Shown here: positions 1-11,243 of the stretch, piece by piece
Layout of the letters: every line of letters begins with the position of its first letter
Numbering within the stretch: position 1 is the first letter of the stretch
Source of the DNA: Allobosea sp. Tri-44
Lineage (GTDB): Bacteria; Pseudomonadota; Alphaproteobacteria; Rhizobiales; Beijerinckiaceae
Length of the DNA: 64,000 nucleotides
Assembly: GCF_004123845.1 (NCBI RefSeq)
Contig: NZ_NBDP01000030.1
Span: 372,001-436,000 of the forward strand
Direction of reading: 5' to 3'
Made by a program: the position numbers and the translations under genes
Notes under the pieces: model-generated
What the model saw: the letters and a program-made list of their open reading frames with translations, nothing else
Told to the model about the DNA's origin: nothing
Databases searched by the model: none

Positions 1-2
1 GC

Positions 3-467
3 GACCGGGACGCCGCATTGGCCGCGGTCGCAGCCGATGCCGGACTGGCGGCGCGCCTGCTCACCGACGCGCTCGACCTGCGCGACACGATCTACCGGAT
101 CGGCGCTGCCCTCGCTCGCCGCCAGCCGCCGACCGAGGCGGACCGGATGCAGCTGGCCGGCATCCATGCGCATTGCCTGGCCTGCGCCAAGCTGTCCCCG
201 TTCGGCGACGGTTTCGTCTGGCGCTGGGACGCCGCCCAGACGCTGAGCGAAGCGATCCGCGGACCGATCGCGCTTTCGGCCCTCACCGTGCTGACTCAGC
301 AGAACCTCGCCCGCATCAAGCAATGCGAGGGCGACCATTGCGGCTGGCTGTTCTTCGACACCACCAAGAACCGGCTGCGGCGCTGGTGCGAGATGGCGGT
401 CTGCGGCAACCGCGCCAAGGTCCGCGCGTTCAGGACCCGCCATTTCGAGGCGAAGACGGTGGGTTGA
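3..467 (+). CDS. CGNR zinc-finger (ABATE-type) protein, 5' end outside window
   Basis: The frame is open to the left edge, so this is the C-terminal part of a gene; a TTG at 18 is possible but is probably internal. The end carries the CGNR zinc finger: two Cys in KQCEGDHCGWLFFD and two in RRWCEMAVCGNR, followed by a basic tail. In the family this finger follows an ABATE (stress-induced) domain, and the proteins are thought to be transcription regulators. The N-terminal domain lies outside the window, so its ligand or partner cannot be judged. The next gene is 162 bases downstream on the same strand; co-transcription is uncertain. Confidence 0.85.
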   Translation, partial: DRDAALAAVAADAGLAARLLTDALDLRDTIYRIGAALARRQPPTEADRMQLAGIHAHCLACAKLSPFGDGFVWRWDAAQTLSEAIRGPIALSALTVLTQQNLARIKQCEGDHCGWLFFDTTKNRLRRWCEMAVCGNRAKVRAFRTRHFEAKTVG

Positions 468-629
468 AGTTGGTTTATCGCGCTTTCTTCACGCGAACCG
501 GTATCCGCCTCGTTCGAAAATGCTCTGGCGCCGCCTTGCATCTGACGCCGGTCGGCAAACCGGCATGATATCTCGCTTCATGCGACCGGCTCGGCTAGGA
601 AAGTCCGTCCTTCCGCACGAGACCATCCC

Positions 630-1487
630 ATGAGCCGCACCGTCTACGTCAATGGCGCCTACCTTCCCGAGGAAGAGGCGACGATCTCGATCTTCGACCG
701 CGGTTTCATCTTCGGCGACGGCATCTACGAGGTTTCGGCGGTGCTCGGCGGCAGGCTGGTCGACTGCGAGGCGCACCTCGCCCGGCTGGAACGCTCGGCC
801 GGCGAGATCGGTCTCGGCCTCCCCTGCTCGCGCACCGAACTCGTCGCGATCCACGAAGAGTTGATCGCCCGCAACACGCTCGACGAAGGCAGCATCTATC
901 TGCAGGTCTCGCGCGGCGCTGCCGATCGCGACTTTCCGTTCCCGAAGGGCGTGACGTCGTCGCTGGTGCTGTTCACCCAGGCGCGCCAGTTCGCCGACAC
1001 CCCGCTGGCGAAGACCGGCATCAAGGTCGTCAGCACGCCGGACCTGCGCTGGGCCCGCCGCGACATCAAGAGCGTCAACCTGCTCGCGCCGGTGCTGGCC
1101 AAGCAGTTTGCCGCCGAAAACGGCGCGCAGGAAGCCTGGATGATCGAGGACGGCGTCGTCACCGAAGGCGCCTCGTCGACCGCCTGGATCGTCAAGGGCA
1201 AGACCCTGATCTCGCGCCCGCTCTCCCACAAGGTGCTGCCCGGCATCACCCGCACGGCCGTGCTCGCCTTCCTCGCCGAGAGCGGCTTCTCGTTCGAGGA
1301 GCGCGAGTTCACGCTTGAAGAGGCGCTCGACGCCGAGGAGGCCTTCATCACGTCCGCCACCAGCCTGGTGATGCCGGTGACGACGATCGACGGCCACAGC
1401 ATCCACAACGGCGCGCCGGGCCCGGCGACGATCCGGTTGCGCGAGATCTATCTCGACCACGCCCGCAAGGGCGGCGTGTTGGGCTGA
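630..1487 (+). CDS. dat: D-amino acid aminotransferase-like class IV aminotransferase
   Basis: A 285-residue fold-type IV PLP enzyme, the usual length for D-alanine/branched-chain aminotransferases. It opens with the family's YVNGAYLPEEEATISIFDRG. Lys147 (RRDIKSVN) is the expected Schiff-base lysine, and Glu179 in VVTEGASST is the residue that pairs with the PLP pyridine nitrogen. The RxH-type carboxylate trap of Bacillus D-AAT is not obvious, so D-amino acid versus branched-chain preference is an inference from overall resemblance. It would act in the cytoplasm, moving amino groups between D-amino acids and 2-oxo acids. It stands alone, and a palindromic repeat follows directly. Confidence 0.8.
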   Translation: MSRTVYVNGAYLPEEEATISIFDRGFIFGDGIYEVSAVLGGRLVDCEAHLARLERSAGEIGLGLPCSRTELVAIHEELIARNTLDEGSIYLQVSRGAADRDFPFPKGVTSSLVLFTQARQFADTPLAKTGIKVVSTPDLRWARRDIKSVNLLAPVLAKQFAAENGAQEAWMIEDGVVTEGASSTAWIVKGKTLISRPLSHKVLPGITRTAVLAFLAESGFSFEEREFTLEEALDAEEAFITSATSLVMPVTTIDGHSIHNGAPGPATIRLREIYLDHARKGGVLG

Positions 1488-1491
1488 TTGC

Positions 1492-1590
1492 GCGTCATGC
1501 TCGGGCTTGACCCGAGCATCTCACAACAAGAGGGCGCCCTACCCTGCAAGAGATTCTCGGGTCACCGCTACGCGGCGCCCGAGAAAGACG
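1492..1590. repeat. Dispersed palindromic repeat, family 1, copy A
   Basis: Two hairpins in tandem: ATGCTCGGG (1497-1505) pairs with CCCGAGCAT (1511-1519), and ATTCTCGGG (1553-1561) pairs with CCCGAGAA (1578-1585). The same composite unit recurs at 12334-12441 and, inverted, at 63270-63377. The right end overlaps the 3' end of guaD and supplies its last codons and stop. Confidence 0.85.
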
Positions 1591-2893
1591 GGTACTCCAC
1601 TCGCTCCCCCATCACATAAGTGGCCACCACATTCCGCTCGTCGCCGAGCGTGACCAGCACGAAGAGCTCCTCGGCGAGATCACGCACCGTCTCCAGCCGA
1701 TGCGCCATCACCCGCGTCGCAGCGGGATCGAGCACAACGACGTCCGCCTCGCGCCCCAGCTCGAACGAGCCCATCAGGTGATCGAGGCCGAGCGCAGCCG
1801 CATTGCCCAGCGTGATCGCATGCAGCGCCTCGAAGGCCGAGAGCGACTGCCCCTGCAGTTGCAGGATCTTGTAGGCCTCGGCCATGGTGCGCAGCATCGA
1901 ATAGGAAGTGCCGCCGCCGATATCGGTCGCGACGGCGACCTTGACACCCTCGCGGCGGGCGCGATCCCAATCGAACAGGCCTGAGCCGAGGAAGAGGTTC
2001 GAGGTCGGGCAGAAGACGGCGACCGCGCCATGCTCGGCGAAGGCGCGCCATTCGCGCTTGGTCATGTGGATGCAGTGGCCGAGCAGGCTCTTCTTTCCCA
2101 GCAGGCCGTAATCCTCATAGATGCCGGCATAATCGGCGGCAGCAGGATAGAGCTCGCGGGCGAAGGCGATCTCGGCCCGGTTCTCGTTGATATGGGTCTG
2201 GACGAAGCAGTCGGGATGTTCCGCGACCAGCCTCGTTGAGGCCGCCATCTGCTCCGGCGTCGAGGTCACGGCGAAGCGCGGCGTGATCGCGTAGAGCTGG
2301 CGGCCCTTGCCGTGCCAGCGTGCGATCAGATCCTTGCTGTCGGCATAGCCGCTCTCGGCCGTGTCGGTCAGCGCCGGCGGGGCGTTGCGATCCATCATCA
2401 CCTTGCCGGCGATCATGCGGGTGTTGCGCCGGTGCGATTCGGCGAAGAAGACTTCGGCCGACTGTTTGTGTACCGAGCAGTAGACCGCCGCCGTGGTGGT
2501 GCCGCTCGCCAGCATTTCGTCGAGCAGGAAGATGGAGAGTTTTTCAGCATGGCCCTGCTGGGCGAGCTTCTGCTCTTCGACGAAGGTGTATTTGTTCAGC
2601 CACTCCATCAACTGCGCGCCATAGGAGGCGATCACCTGCGTCTGCGGCATGTGGATATGGGCGTCGATGAAGCCCGGCATGATCAGATGCGGACGGTGGT
2701 CGGTGATCGCGGCGCCGCCCGGCAGCGTCGGCAGCAGGTCCTTCGCCTCGCCGGCGGCCCGGATCAGGCCGTTCTCGATGACGAGCAGCCCATCCTCGAC
2801 ATAGCGATGCGCGGCCTCACCGACCGCATGCGGATCATCGACGAACCAGAGGAGCCGGCCGCGCAGGGCCGAGGTCGCGCCGTCTTTGCTCAA
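1568..2893 (-). CDS. guaD: Guanine deaminase
   Basis: A 441-residue amidohydrolase that converts guanine to xanthine and ammonia in the cytoplasm. The first metal-binding motif is GFIDAHIHMPQ with His79 and His81. Further family blocks are the FVQTHINENR segment, LLGHCIHMT (metal His) and VAVATDIGGGTSYS (metal Asp). Length and motif order match bacterial GuaD. The gene is divergent from xdhA across 117 bases. Its product xanthine is the substrate of the XDH encoded there, so the two transcripts form one purine-degradation unit. The last residues are encoded inside a dispersed repeat, so the extreme C-terminus may differ from relatives. Confidence 0.93.
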   Translation of the reverse strand: MSKDGATSALRGRLLWFVDDPHAVGEAAHRYVEDGLLVIENGLIRAAGEAKDLLPTLPGGAAITDHRPHLIMPGFIDAHIHMPQTQVIASYGAQLMEWLNKYTFVEEQKLAQQGHAEKLSIFLLDEMLASGTTTAAVYCSVHKQSAEVFFAESHRRNTRMIAGKVMMDRNAPPALTDTAESGYADSKDLIARWHGKGRQLYAITPRFAVTSTPEQMAASTRLVAEHPDCFVQTHINENRAEIAFARELYPAAADYAGIYEDYGLLGKKSLLGHCIHMTKREWRAFAEHGAVAVFCPTSNLFLGSGLFDWDRARREGVKVAVATDIGGGTSYSMLRTMAEAYKILQLQGQSLSAFEALHAITLGNAAALGLDHLMGSFELGREADVVVLDPAATRVMAHRLETVRDLAEELFVLVTLGDERNVVATYVMGERVEYPSFSGAA

Positions 2894-3010
2894 GGTTCGC
2901 CGCTCCAGCTCAAATCGCGATCATATCTGCACCAAATCAAAGCTTCCGGCCAAGCCGTGAACGTGCCTAATCTTGGGGCATGAATCCGATCTGCGAGCGG
3001 CAAGACCGCC

Positions 3011-4501
3011 ATGCACCGACCCGCCATGCGTGAGACCGTGCGTTTCCTGCTCGGCGACGAGCTGGTCGAGATCGCTTCCTGCGATCCGACCCGCACCGTG
3101 CTCGATTGGCTTCGGCTCGACCGCCGCCGCACCGGCACCAAGGAAGGCTGCGCCGAAGGCGATTGCGGCGCCTGCACCATCGTAGTCGGCCGGCTCGACG
3201 GTGGCCGCCTGCGCTATGAGGCGATCAATGCCTGCATCCGCTTCCTGCCGACGCTGGACGGCTGCCACGTCCTGACCGTCGAGCATCTGAGAAGCCCGGA
3301 CGGCACGCTTCACCCGGTGCAGCAGGCGATGGTCGACTGCCATGGCTCGCAATGCGGCTTCTGCACGCCGGGCTTCGTGATGTCGCTGCTCGCACTCTGG
3401 CTGAGCGAGCGGGCGCCCTCGGTCCAGCGCATCGAGGACGCGCTCGCCGGAAACCTCTGCCGCTGCACCGGCTACGAGCCGATCATCGCCGCGGCGCAGC
3501 GCATGGATGCCGACGAGCGCGAGCGGGATCGGTTCGTCGCGGCGATGCCCGCGATCATCGCCCGGCTGAAAGCGCTCGCGGATAACGAGACGATCTCGAT
3601 CGACGACGGCGAGCGCCACTTCTACGCCCCCGCCACCGTCGCGGCCTTGGCCGAACTCGTCAGCGCGCATCCGCAGGCAACGCTCGTGGCCGGCGCGACC
3701 GATGTCGGGCTCTGGGTCACCAAAGGCATGCGCCGGCTCGATCCGGTGATCTCTCTGGGCCGGCTCGACGAATTGCGCGCGATCTCGGACGAAGGCGATC
3801 ATCTCCGCTTCGGCGCGATGGCGAACCAGGTCGCGGTGCGAGAAGCACTCGCGGGAATATCGCCGCAGCTCGACGAGATGATGCGCCGCTTCGGCGGCGA
3901 GCAAGTCCGCAATGCCGGCACGATCGGCGGCAACGTCGCCAATGGCTCGCCGATCGGCGACCTGCCGCCGGCGCTGATCGCACTCGGTGCGACCCTGGTA
4001 CTGCGCAAAGGCAGCGAGCGCCGAGAACTCCTGCTCGAAGCCTTCTTCCTCGACTATCGCAAACAGGACCGGCAGCCAGGCGAATTCGTCGAAGCTGTGC
4101 TGGTGCCGAAACTGCCGAGAGGCGCGCTCTTCCATATCTCGAAGATCTCGAAGCGCTTCGACGAGGACATTTCCGCTGTCTGTGGCGCCTTCTATCTCGA
4201 ACTCGATGACGCCGGTCGCGTCAGCGAGGCGCGGCTCGCCTATGGCGGCATGGCCGGCATCCCGAAGCGGGCGAAGGCTGCGGAAGCCGCCTTGCTCGGC
4301 GGTTCCTGGGACCAAGCATCGGTCACCACCGCAATCGCCGCGTTGGCGCAGGATTTCACGCCTCTCACCGACATGCGTGCCTCGGCCGCCTATCGGCTCA
4401 AGGTCGCCGGCAACCTGCTGCGACGCTTCCTGATCGAGACGACCCGCCCCGAAACCGCGACCCGCGTCGCCGGCCTGCTGGCGGAGGCCGCCCATGGCTG
4501 A
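3011..4501 (+). CDS. xdhA: Xanthine dehydrogenase small subunit (2Fe-2S/FAD)
   Basis: A 496-residue iron-sulfur/flavin subunit. The plant-ferredoxin-like cluster uses Cys47, Cys52, Cys55 and Cys75. The helical-domain cluster uses Cys115, Cys118, Cys150 and Cys152 (QCGFCTPG and NLCRCTGYEP). A FAD-binding domain follows, with LVAGATDVGLW and RNAGTIGGNVANGSPIGD, then the CO-dehydrogenase flavoprotein C-terminal domain. Electrons from purine hydroxylation pass through the clusters to FAD and NAD+. A second ATG at 3026 would remove five residues and is also possible. The stop overlaps the xdhB start by 8 bases. Confidence 0.95.
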   Translation: MHRPAMRETVRFLLGDELVEIASCDPTRTVLDWLRLDRRRTGTKEGCAEGDCGACTIVVGRLDGGRLRYEAINACIRFLPTLDGCHVLTVEHLRSPDGTLHPVQQAMVDCHGSQCGFCTPGFVMSLLALWLSERAPSVQRIEDALAGNLCRCTGYEPIIAAAQRMDADERERDRFVAAMPAIIARLKALADNETISIDDGERHFYAPATVAALAELVSAHPQATLVAGATDVGLWVTKGMRRLDPVISLGRLDELRAISDEGDHLRFGAMANQVAVREALAGISPQLDEMMRRFGGEQVRNAGTIGGNVANGSPIGDLPPALIALGATLVLRKGSERRELLLEAFFLDYRKQDRQPGEFVEAVLVPKLPRGALFHISKISKRFDEDISAVCGAFYLELDDAGRVSEARLAYGGMAGIPKRAKAAEAALLGGSWDQASVTTAIAALAQDFTPLTDMRASAAYRLKVAGNLLRRFLIETTRPETATRVAGLLAEAAHG

Positions 4502-6842
4502 CGCACGCAAACGGCTCGATCTTGGCGAAACACGGCCGATCGTCGGCTCGCCGCTGAAGCACGATTCCGCCGAGAAGCACGTCGCCGGCGAAGCGCTCTA
4601 TATCGACGATATCGCCGAACCGGCGGGCCTTGCCCATGCCTATATCGGCCTGTCCACCATCGCGCATGGCAAGCTGCTGGCGCTCGACCTGTCGGCCGTC
4701 CAAGCCGCGCCCGGCGTGCTCGCGGTCCTGACCGCCGCCGACATTCCCGGCGACAACGACATCTCCTCGACGCATAAACATGACGAGCCGGTCTTCGCGA
4801 CTGGCGCGATCCTGCATCATGGCCAGCCGCTGTTTGCCGTCGTTGCGGAGACGCGCGAGCAGGCCCGCAACGCCGCGACGCTGGCCAAGGCTGCTTACGA
4901 CGAGGCGCCTCCCCTGCTCGACGTCGCCGCGGCGCGCGCGGCTGGCTCCGATCTCGTCACCGAACCGCTGAAGCTTGAGCGCGGCGATCTGGCCGCCGCG
5001 CTTACCGCCAGCCCGCGCCGGCTGAAAGGCTCGATGGAAATCGGCGGGCAGGATCATTTCTATCTCGAAAGCCAGATCGCGCTCGCCATCCCCGGCGAGG
5101 ACGGCGACATGCTGGTGCAGTCCTCGACCCAGCATCCGAGCGAGGTCCAGCACATGCTCGCCCAGGTGCTCGGCGTCGGCGCGCATGCGGTCACCATCGA
5201 GGTCCGGCGCATGGGCGGCGGCTTCGGCGGCAAGGAGACGCAGGCCAACCTCTTCGCCTGCGTCGCCGCACTCGCCGCCCGCAAGCTGAAGCGACCGGTG
5301 AAGCTCCGGCCCGACCGCGACGACGACATGGTCATCACCGGCAAGCGCCACGACTTCGTCGTCGACTACGAGATCGGCTTCGACGATGACGGCCATATCC
5401 ATGCGGTCGATGCCGTCTATGCCGCCCGCTGCGGCTGGAACGCCGACCTCTCCGGCCCGGTCACCGACCGCGCCCTGTTCCACATGGATAATTGCTATTT
5501 CTACCCGGCGGTCCGGGCCCGCTCGGAGCCCTTGCGCACGCATACGGTCTCCAACACTGCCTTTCGCGGCTTCGGCGGACCGCAGGGCATGGTCGGAGCG
5601 GAGCGCTTCATCGAGGAGGTCGCCTACGCCACCGAGCTCGACCCGCTGGAGGTGAGGAAGCGCAATCTCTACGGCGGCGAAGGACGCGAAATCACGCCCT
5701 ATCACCAGCCGGTCGAGGACATGATCGCCGGCGAGGTGATCGACGACCTCGCGCATTCCTGCGACTACCGTGCCCGGCAGGCGGCGATCCGCGCCTTCAA
5801 CCGGGAGAGCCCGGTGATCAAGCGCGGCATCGCGCTGACGCCGGTCAAGTTCGGGATATCCTTCACCGCGACCTGGTACAATCAGGCCGGCGCGCTGGTG
5901 CATATCTATACAGACGGCACGGTGGCGCTGAACCATGGCGGTACCGAAATGGGCCAGGGGCTCTACCAGAAGGTGGCGCAGGTGGTGGCGCAGGCCTTCG
6001 GCATCGGGCTCGGCGACATCAAGATCACCGCGACGACGACCGGCAAGGTGCCGAACACCTCCGCCACCGCCGCCTCGTCCGGCTCGGACCTCAACGGCAT
6101 GGCGGCGCTCGACGCCTGCGAGACGATCAAGAAGCGGCTCGTGACCTTCGCCGCCGCGCACTGGCAGGAAAAGCCGGAGGCGATCGTATTCCTGCCCGGA
6201 CGCGTTCGGATCGGCGCACGCGAGATCGGCTTCGTCGAGCTGGTCAAGGCGGCGTACATGGCGCGCGTCCCGCTCTCGGCCACCGGCTTCTACGCGACGC
6301 CAAAGATCCATTGGGACCGCAAGGCCGGGCGCGGTCACCCGTTCTATTACTTCGCCTATGGCGCAGCTGCCGCCGAGGTCGCGATCGATACGCTGACCGG
6401 CGAATACAAGGTCGAGCGCGTCGATATCCTGCACGACTGCGGCAACTCGCTGAACCCGGCGATCGACAAGGGCCAGATCGAGGGCGGCTTCATCCAGGGC
6501 ATGGGCTGGCTGACCACCGAGGAGCTGGTCTGGGACGAGAAGGGGCGGCTACAAACGCATGCGCCGTCGACCTACAAGATTCCGGTCGCCTCCGACCGGC
6601 CGCGCATCTTCAATGTCGCGCTGCTGGAGAATGCGCCGAACCGCGAGCACACGATCCATCGCTCCAAGGCGGTGGGCGAGCCGCCTTTGATGCTGGCGAT
6701 CAGCGTTCTGCACGCGCTCTCCGACGCTGTCGCCAGCGTCGGCGATCACCGATACTGCCCGCAGCTCGACGCGCCGGCGACGCCGGAGCGGGTGCTCGAC
6801 GCAGTCGACCGGGTGCGGTCGTTGGCGGAGGCGGCGCGATGA
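4494..6842 (+). CDS. xdhB: Xanthine dehydrogenase molybdopterin-binding subunit
   Basis: A 782-residue large subunit that binds the molybdenum cofactor and hydroxylates hypoxanthine and xanthine to urate. Visible family blocks are GGGFGGKETQ, the RGFGGPQGM segment, GTEMGQGLYQKV and SKAVGEPPLML. The Glu of the last block is residue 729, close to the catalytic Glu730 of the Rhodobacter capsulatus enzyme. The subunit partners XdhA as a cytoplasmic heterotetramer. The start overlaps xdhA by 8 bases and the stop overlaps xdhC by 4, indicating translational coupling. Confidence 0.95.
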   Translation: MADARKRLDLGETRPIVGSPLKHDSAEKHVAGEALYIDDIAEPAGLAHAYIGLSTIAHGKLLALDLSAVQAAPGVLAVLTAADIPGDNDISSTHKHDEPVFATGAILHHGQPLFAVVAETREQARNAATLAKAAYDEAPPLLDVAAARAAGSDLVTEPLKLERGDLAAALTASPRRLKGSMEIGGQDHFYLESQIALAIPGEDGDMLVQSSTQHPSEVQHMLAQVLGVGAHAVTIEVRRMGGGFGGKETQANLFACVAALAARKLKRPVKLRPDRDDDMVITGKRHDFVVDYEIGFDDDGHIHAVDAVYAARCGWNADLSGPVTDRALFHMDNCYFYPAVRARSEPLRTHTVSNTAFRGFGGPQGMVGAERFIEEVAYATELDPLEVRKRNLYGGEGREITPYHQPVEDMIAGEVIDDLAHSCDYRARQAAIRAFNRESPVIKRGIALTPVKFGISFTATWYNQAGALVHIYTDGTVALNHGGTEMGQGLYQKVAQVVAQAFGIGLGDIKITATTTGKVPNTSATAASSGSDLNGMAALDACETIKKRLVTFAAAHWQEKPEAIVFLPGRVRIGAREIGFVELVKAAYMARVPLSATGFYATPKIHWDRKAGRGHPFYYFAYGAAAAEVAIDTLTGEYKVERVDILHDCGNSLNPAIDKGQIEGGFIQGMGWLTTEELVWDEKGRLQTHAPSTYKIPVASDRPRIFNVALLENAPNREHTIHRSKAVGEPPLMLAISVLHALSDAVASVGDHRYCPQLDAPATPERVLDAVDRVRSLAEAAR

Positions 6843-7667
6843 CCCCCGCCGACTTTCTCGCCAGCAGCCTTGCCGAAGGCGCCGTCATCGTCCGCATCGC
6901 GGAGGCGCAAGGCTCGACGCCGCGCGAGGCCGGCGCGACCATGATCGTCAGCGCCCGTGGCAGCGCCGGCACCATCGGCGGCGGCCAGCTCGAATTCCAC
7001 TGCATCGACCTTGCCCGCATTCTGCTCGACAGTGGTGGCCCGCAGCAGCTGATCGACATCCCACTCGGCCCGCAAATGGGTCAGTGCTGCGGCGGGCGCG
7101 TCCGGGTGGCGATGGAGCCGGCGACCGCTGCACATCTCGAAGCGCTGAAGCAGGACGAGGCGAAAGCCGCGGCCGAGCGGCCGCAGGTGCTGATCTTCGG
7201 CGCCGGCCATACAGGCAAGGCGCTGGTGCGGAGTCTCGCCCTGCTGCCGGTCGCAATAACCCTGATCGACGATCGCCCCGGCCAGTTCGATGAGGTGCCG
7301 GCGACTGTCGCCTGCCTGCAGCTCGACGATCCCGAGACTGCGCTGACCGCTGCCCGGCCCTGCTCGGCCTTCATTGTCCTGACCCATAGCCACGCGCTCG
7401 ACTATCGCCTGGCCGAGGCGGCACTGCTGCGCGGCGACGCCGCTTATGTCGGCATGATCGGCTCGGCCACGAAGCGGGCTCGTTTCGAGGCGAGCTTCCG
7501 CCGCCGCCACCCCGGCAGCAAAGCGTTGACGCAACTCACCTGCCCGATCGGCGGATCGGATGTGCATGACAAGCGTCCGGAGGTGATCGCCGCCTTGACG
7601 AGCGCCGAGCTGGTGCGTTGCTTGCTTGGCGAGAGAGCGACGAAACGAGTGAGGCCACGGAACCGCC

Positions 7668-7684
<17 letters not shown>
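6839..7684 (+). CDS. xdhC: Xanthine dehydrogenase accessory protein XdhC
   Basis: A 281-residue protein starting at the ATG that overlaps the xdhB stop (ATGA). The N-terminal XdhC/CoxI domain shows GTIGGGQLEFH and MGQCCGGRV. The C-terminal Rossmann-type half has LIFGAGHTGKAL and YVGMIGSATKRARF. In R. capsulatus XdhC binds the molybdenum cofactor, promotes its sulfuration and delivers it to XdhB; the same role is inferred here. A longer open frame extends upstream in this phase but is antisense-like shadow inside xdhB. The 3' end overlaps the next gene by 17 bases, tying the transporter to the enzyme operon. Confidence 0.93.
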
Positions 7685-9216
<1,532 letters not shown>

Positions 9217-9224
<8 letters not shown>

Positions 9225-10293
9225 GTGGCGGCGCCGGCGCGAGCCCAGCAAGGCGATGCTCTATCTGAGCCCGCTGATCGCGATCGGGCTCACCATGCTG
9301 ACCGGCATGCTGGTCTTCGGCGCGATCGGCTATGACGGCCTGCGCGCGGTGACCGCCATATTCATCACGCCGCTGATCGAGCCGCAGCGCTGGGCCGATC
9401 TCGGCGTCAAGGCGGCGCCTCTCATCATGATCGCACTCGGCCTCGCCATCGGCTTTCGCGCCAATGTCTGGAACATCGGCGCCGAGGGCCAATACGTCAT
9501 GGGCGCCATCGCCGGCACCGGCGTCGCGCTCCTGACCCATGACATGACCGGTTGGTGGATCCTGCCGGCGATGGCGCTCGCCGGCATTCTCGGCGGCGCG
9601 GCCTATGCGGCAGTGCCGGCCCTGCTCAAGGTGCGCCTCCAGGTCAGCGAGATCCTGACCAGCCTGATGCTGACCTATGTCGCGGTGCAGTTCCTGTACT
9701 ATCTCGTGCGCGGCCCATGGAAGGACCCGGACGGCTTCAACTTCCCCCAGACCAAGATGTTCAGCGGAAGCCAGACGCTGCCGGCGGTCGCGGAAGGCTC
9801 GCTCGTCCATGTCGGCGTGCCCCTGGCCATCCTGCTCGCGCTCATCGCCTGGTTCGTTCTGAGCAAGACCGTCGCCGGCTACGCCGTGCGCGTCGTCGGC
9901 CGTGCGCCGGCGGCCGCCCGTCATGGCGGCTTCGACGCCAACCGCGTCACCTGGGCGGTGCTGCTCACCGGGGGCGGCCTTGCCGGCCTCGCCGGGCTGC
10001 TCGAGGCGGCCGGCCCCTTTGGCCAGCTCACCCCGCAATTTCCGGTCGGCTACGGCTTCACCGCGATCATCGTCGCCTTTCTCGGCCGGCTCTCGCCTGT
10101 CGGCATCGTCTTCGGCGCGCTGGTGCTGGCGGTGACCTATGTCGGCGGCGAGATCGCCCAGAGCACGGTCCGGCTGCCCTCGGCAGCCACGGGCATGTTC
10201 CAGGCGCTGCTGCTGTTCTTCCTGCTCGCGACCGACGTGCTGGTGCGCTGGCGGCTCGCCTGGAAGGCGCGCCCGGCGAAGGTCGCGCCATGA
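9217..10293 (+). CDS. Purine/nucleoside-type ABC transporter permease 1
   Basis: An inner-membrane permease of the BPD_transp_2 family (about 358 residues), with a short basic N-terminus and roughly nine hydrophobic segments. The GLAIGFRANVWNIGAEGQ block is typical of the nucleoside/YufP-type permease that pairs with BMP lipoproteins. I chose the ATG at 9217, which overlaps the ATPase stop by 8 bases; an ATG at 9199 would add six residues (MSRSRR). The stop overlaps permease 2 in an ATGA, so the four transporter genes are one transcript with xdhABC. Confidence 0.9.
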
Positions 10294-11213
10294 CCGCCGC
10301 CATCCTCGTCTCGATCTTCATGACACTAGCCGCGGCGGCAACGCCGATCCTGCTCGCGGCTTTAGGCGAACTCGTCACCGAGAAGGCCGGCGTCCTCAAT
10401 CTCGGCGTCGAAGGCATGATGCTGTGCGGCGCGGTCGCCGGCTTTGCCGTGGCCTATTCCACCGGCAGCGTCGCGCTCGGGCTCATCGCCGCCACGCTGG
10501 CAGGCGTCGCGGCAGCGATGATCTTCGCGCTGCTGACGCTCGGCCTCGGCTCCAACCAGGTCGCGACGGGCCTCGCCCTGACGATCTTCGGCATCGGCGC
10601 CTCCTCGCTGATCGGCGCCGGCTTCGTCGGCCGCACGATTACGCGGCTCGGCCCACTCTTCCCCGCCGATTATGCCGCGCATCCCTGGCTGCGCCTCGTC
10701 TTCGGCCATGACGCGATCGTCTATCTTTCGCTCGCGCTCGTCCTTGCCGTCGGCCTGTTCCTGCGCCGTACGCGGGCCGGGCTGATCCTGCGCGCCGTCG
10801 GCGAAAATGCCGATTCCGCCCATGCCATCGGCTATCGCGTGCTGGCGATCCGCACGGCCGCGACCGCCTTCGGCGGGGCGCTTGCGGGGCTCGGCGGCGC
10901 CTATTTCTCGCTGGCGCTCACCCCGATGTGGGCCGACCGGCTGACTGCTGGTCGCGGCTGGATTGCGCTCGCCCTCGTCGTCTTCGCGGCGTGGAAGCCG
11001 GGCCGGCTCCTGATCGGTGCCTATCTCTTCGGCGCGGTCGCGACCTTCGAATTGCAGGCCAAGGCCGCCGGCTGGAGCTTCGTCGCGCCGGAGGTGCTGG
11101 CGATGACCCCCTACCTTGCGACGATTGTGGTTCTGACCATGATGTCGCTAGGACGGAGGACCGGCGGGCGCGATGCGCCAGCCTGCCTCGGCAAGCCTTT
11201 CCCGGCGCAGTGA
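10290..11213 (+). CDS. Purine/nucleoside-type ABC transporter permease 2
   Basis: A 307-residue BPD_transp_2 permease (YufQ type). It begins at the ATG overlapping the previous stop and has long hydrophobic stretches throughout. The [19 protein letters not shown] block near residue 32 is the hallmark of this second nucleoside permease. It forms the membrane channel with permease 1. The open frame continues far upstream in this phase, but that part is shadow of permease 1. A 30-base gap separates it from the binding-protein gene. Confidence 0.92.
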   Translation: MTAAILVSIFMTLAAAATPILLAALGELVTEKAGVLNLGVEGMMLCGAVAGFAVAYSTGSVALGLIAATLAGVAAAMIFALLTLGLGSNQVATGLALTIFGIGASSLIGAGFVGRTITRLGPLFPADYAAHPWLRLVFGHDAIVYLSLALVLAVGLFLRRTRAGLILRAVGENADSAHAIGYRVLAIRTAATAFGGALAGLGGAYFSLALTPMWADRLTAGRGWIALALVVFAAWKPGRLLIGAYLFGAVATFELQAKAAGWSFVAPEVLAMTPYLATIVVLTMMSLGRRTGGRDAPACLGKPFPAQ

Positions 11214-11243
11214 GCGCCGCAACCGACAACGGGGAGCACCATC

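Noticed and set aside
4398..6434. 678-codon open frame on the minus strand opposite xdhA and xdhB
   Set aside because: Composition is Arg/Asp/Ala-rich without family motifs, and it mirrors two clear genes. It is a shadow produced by high GC at third positions.
5492..6838. Long N-terminal extension of XdhC
   Set aside because: The translation before the ATG at 6839 is Arg-rich shadow of xdhB; homologues begin at this ATG.
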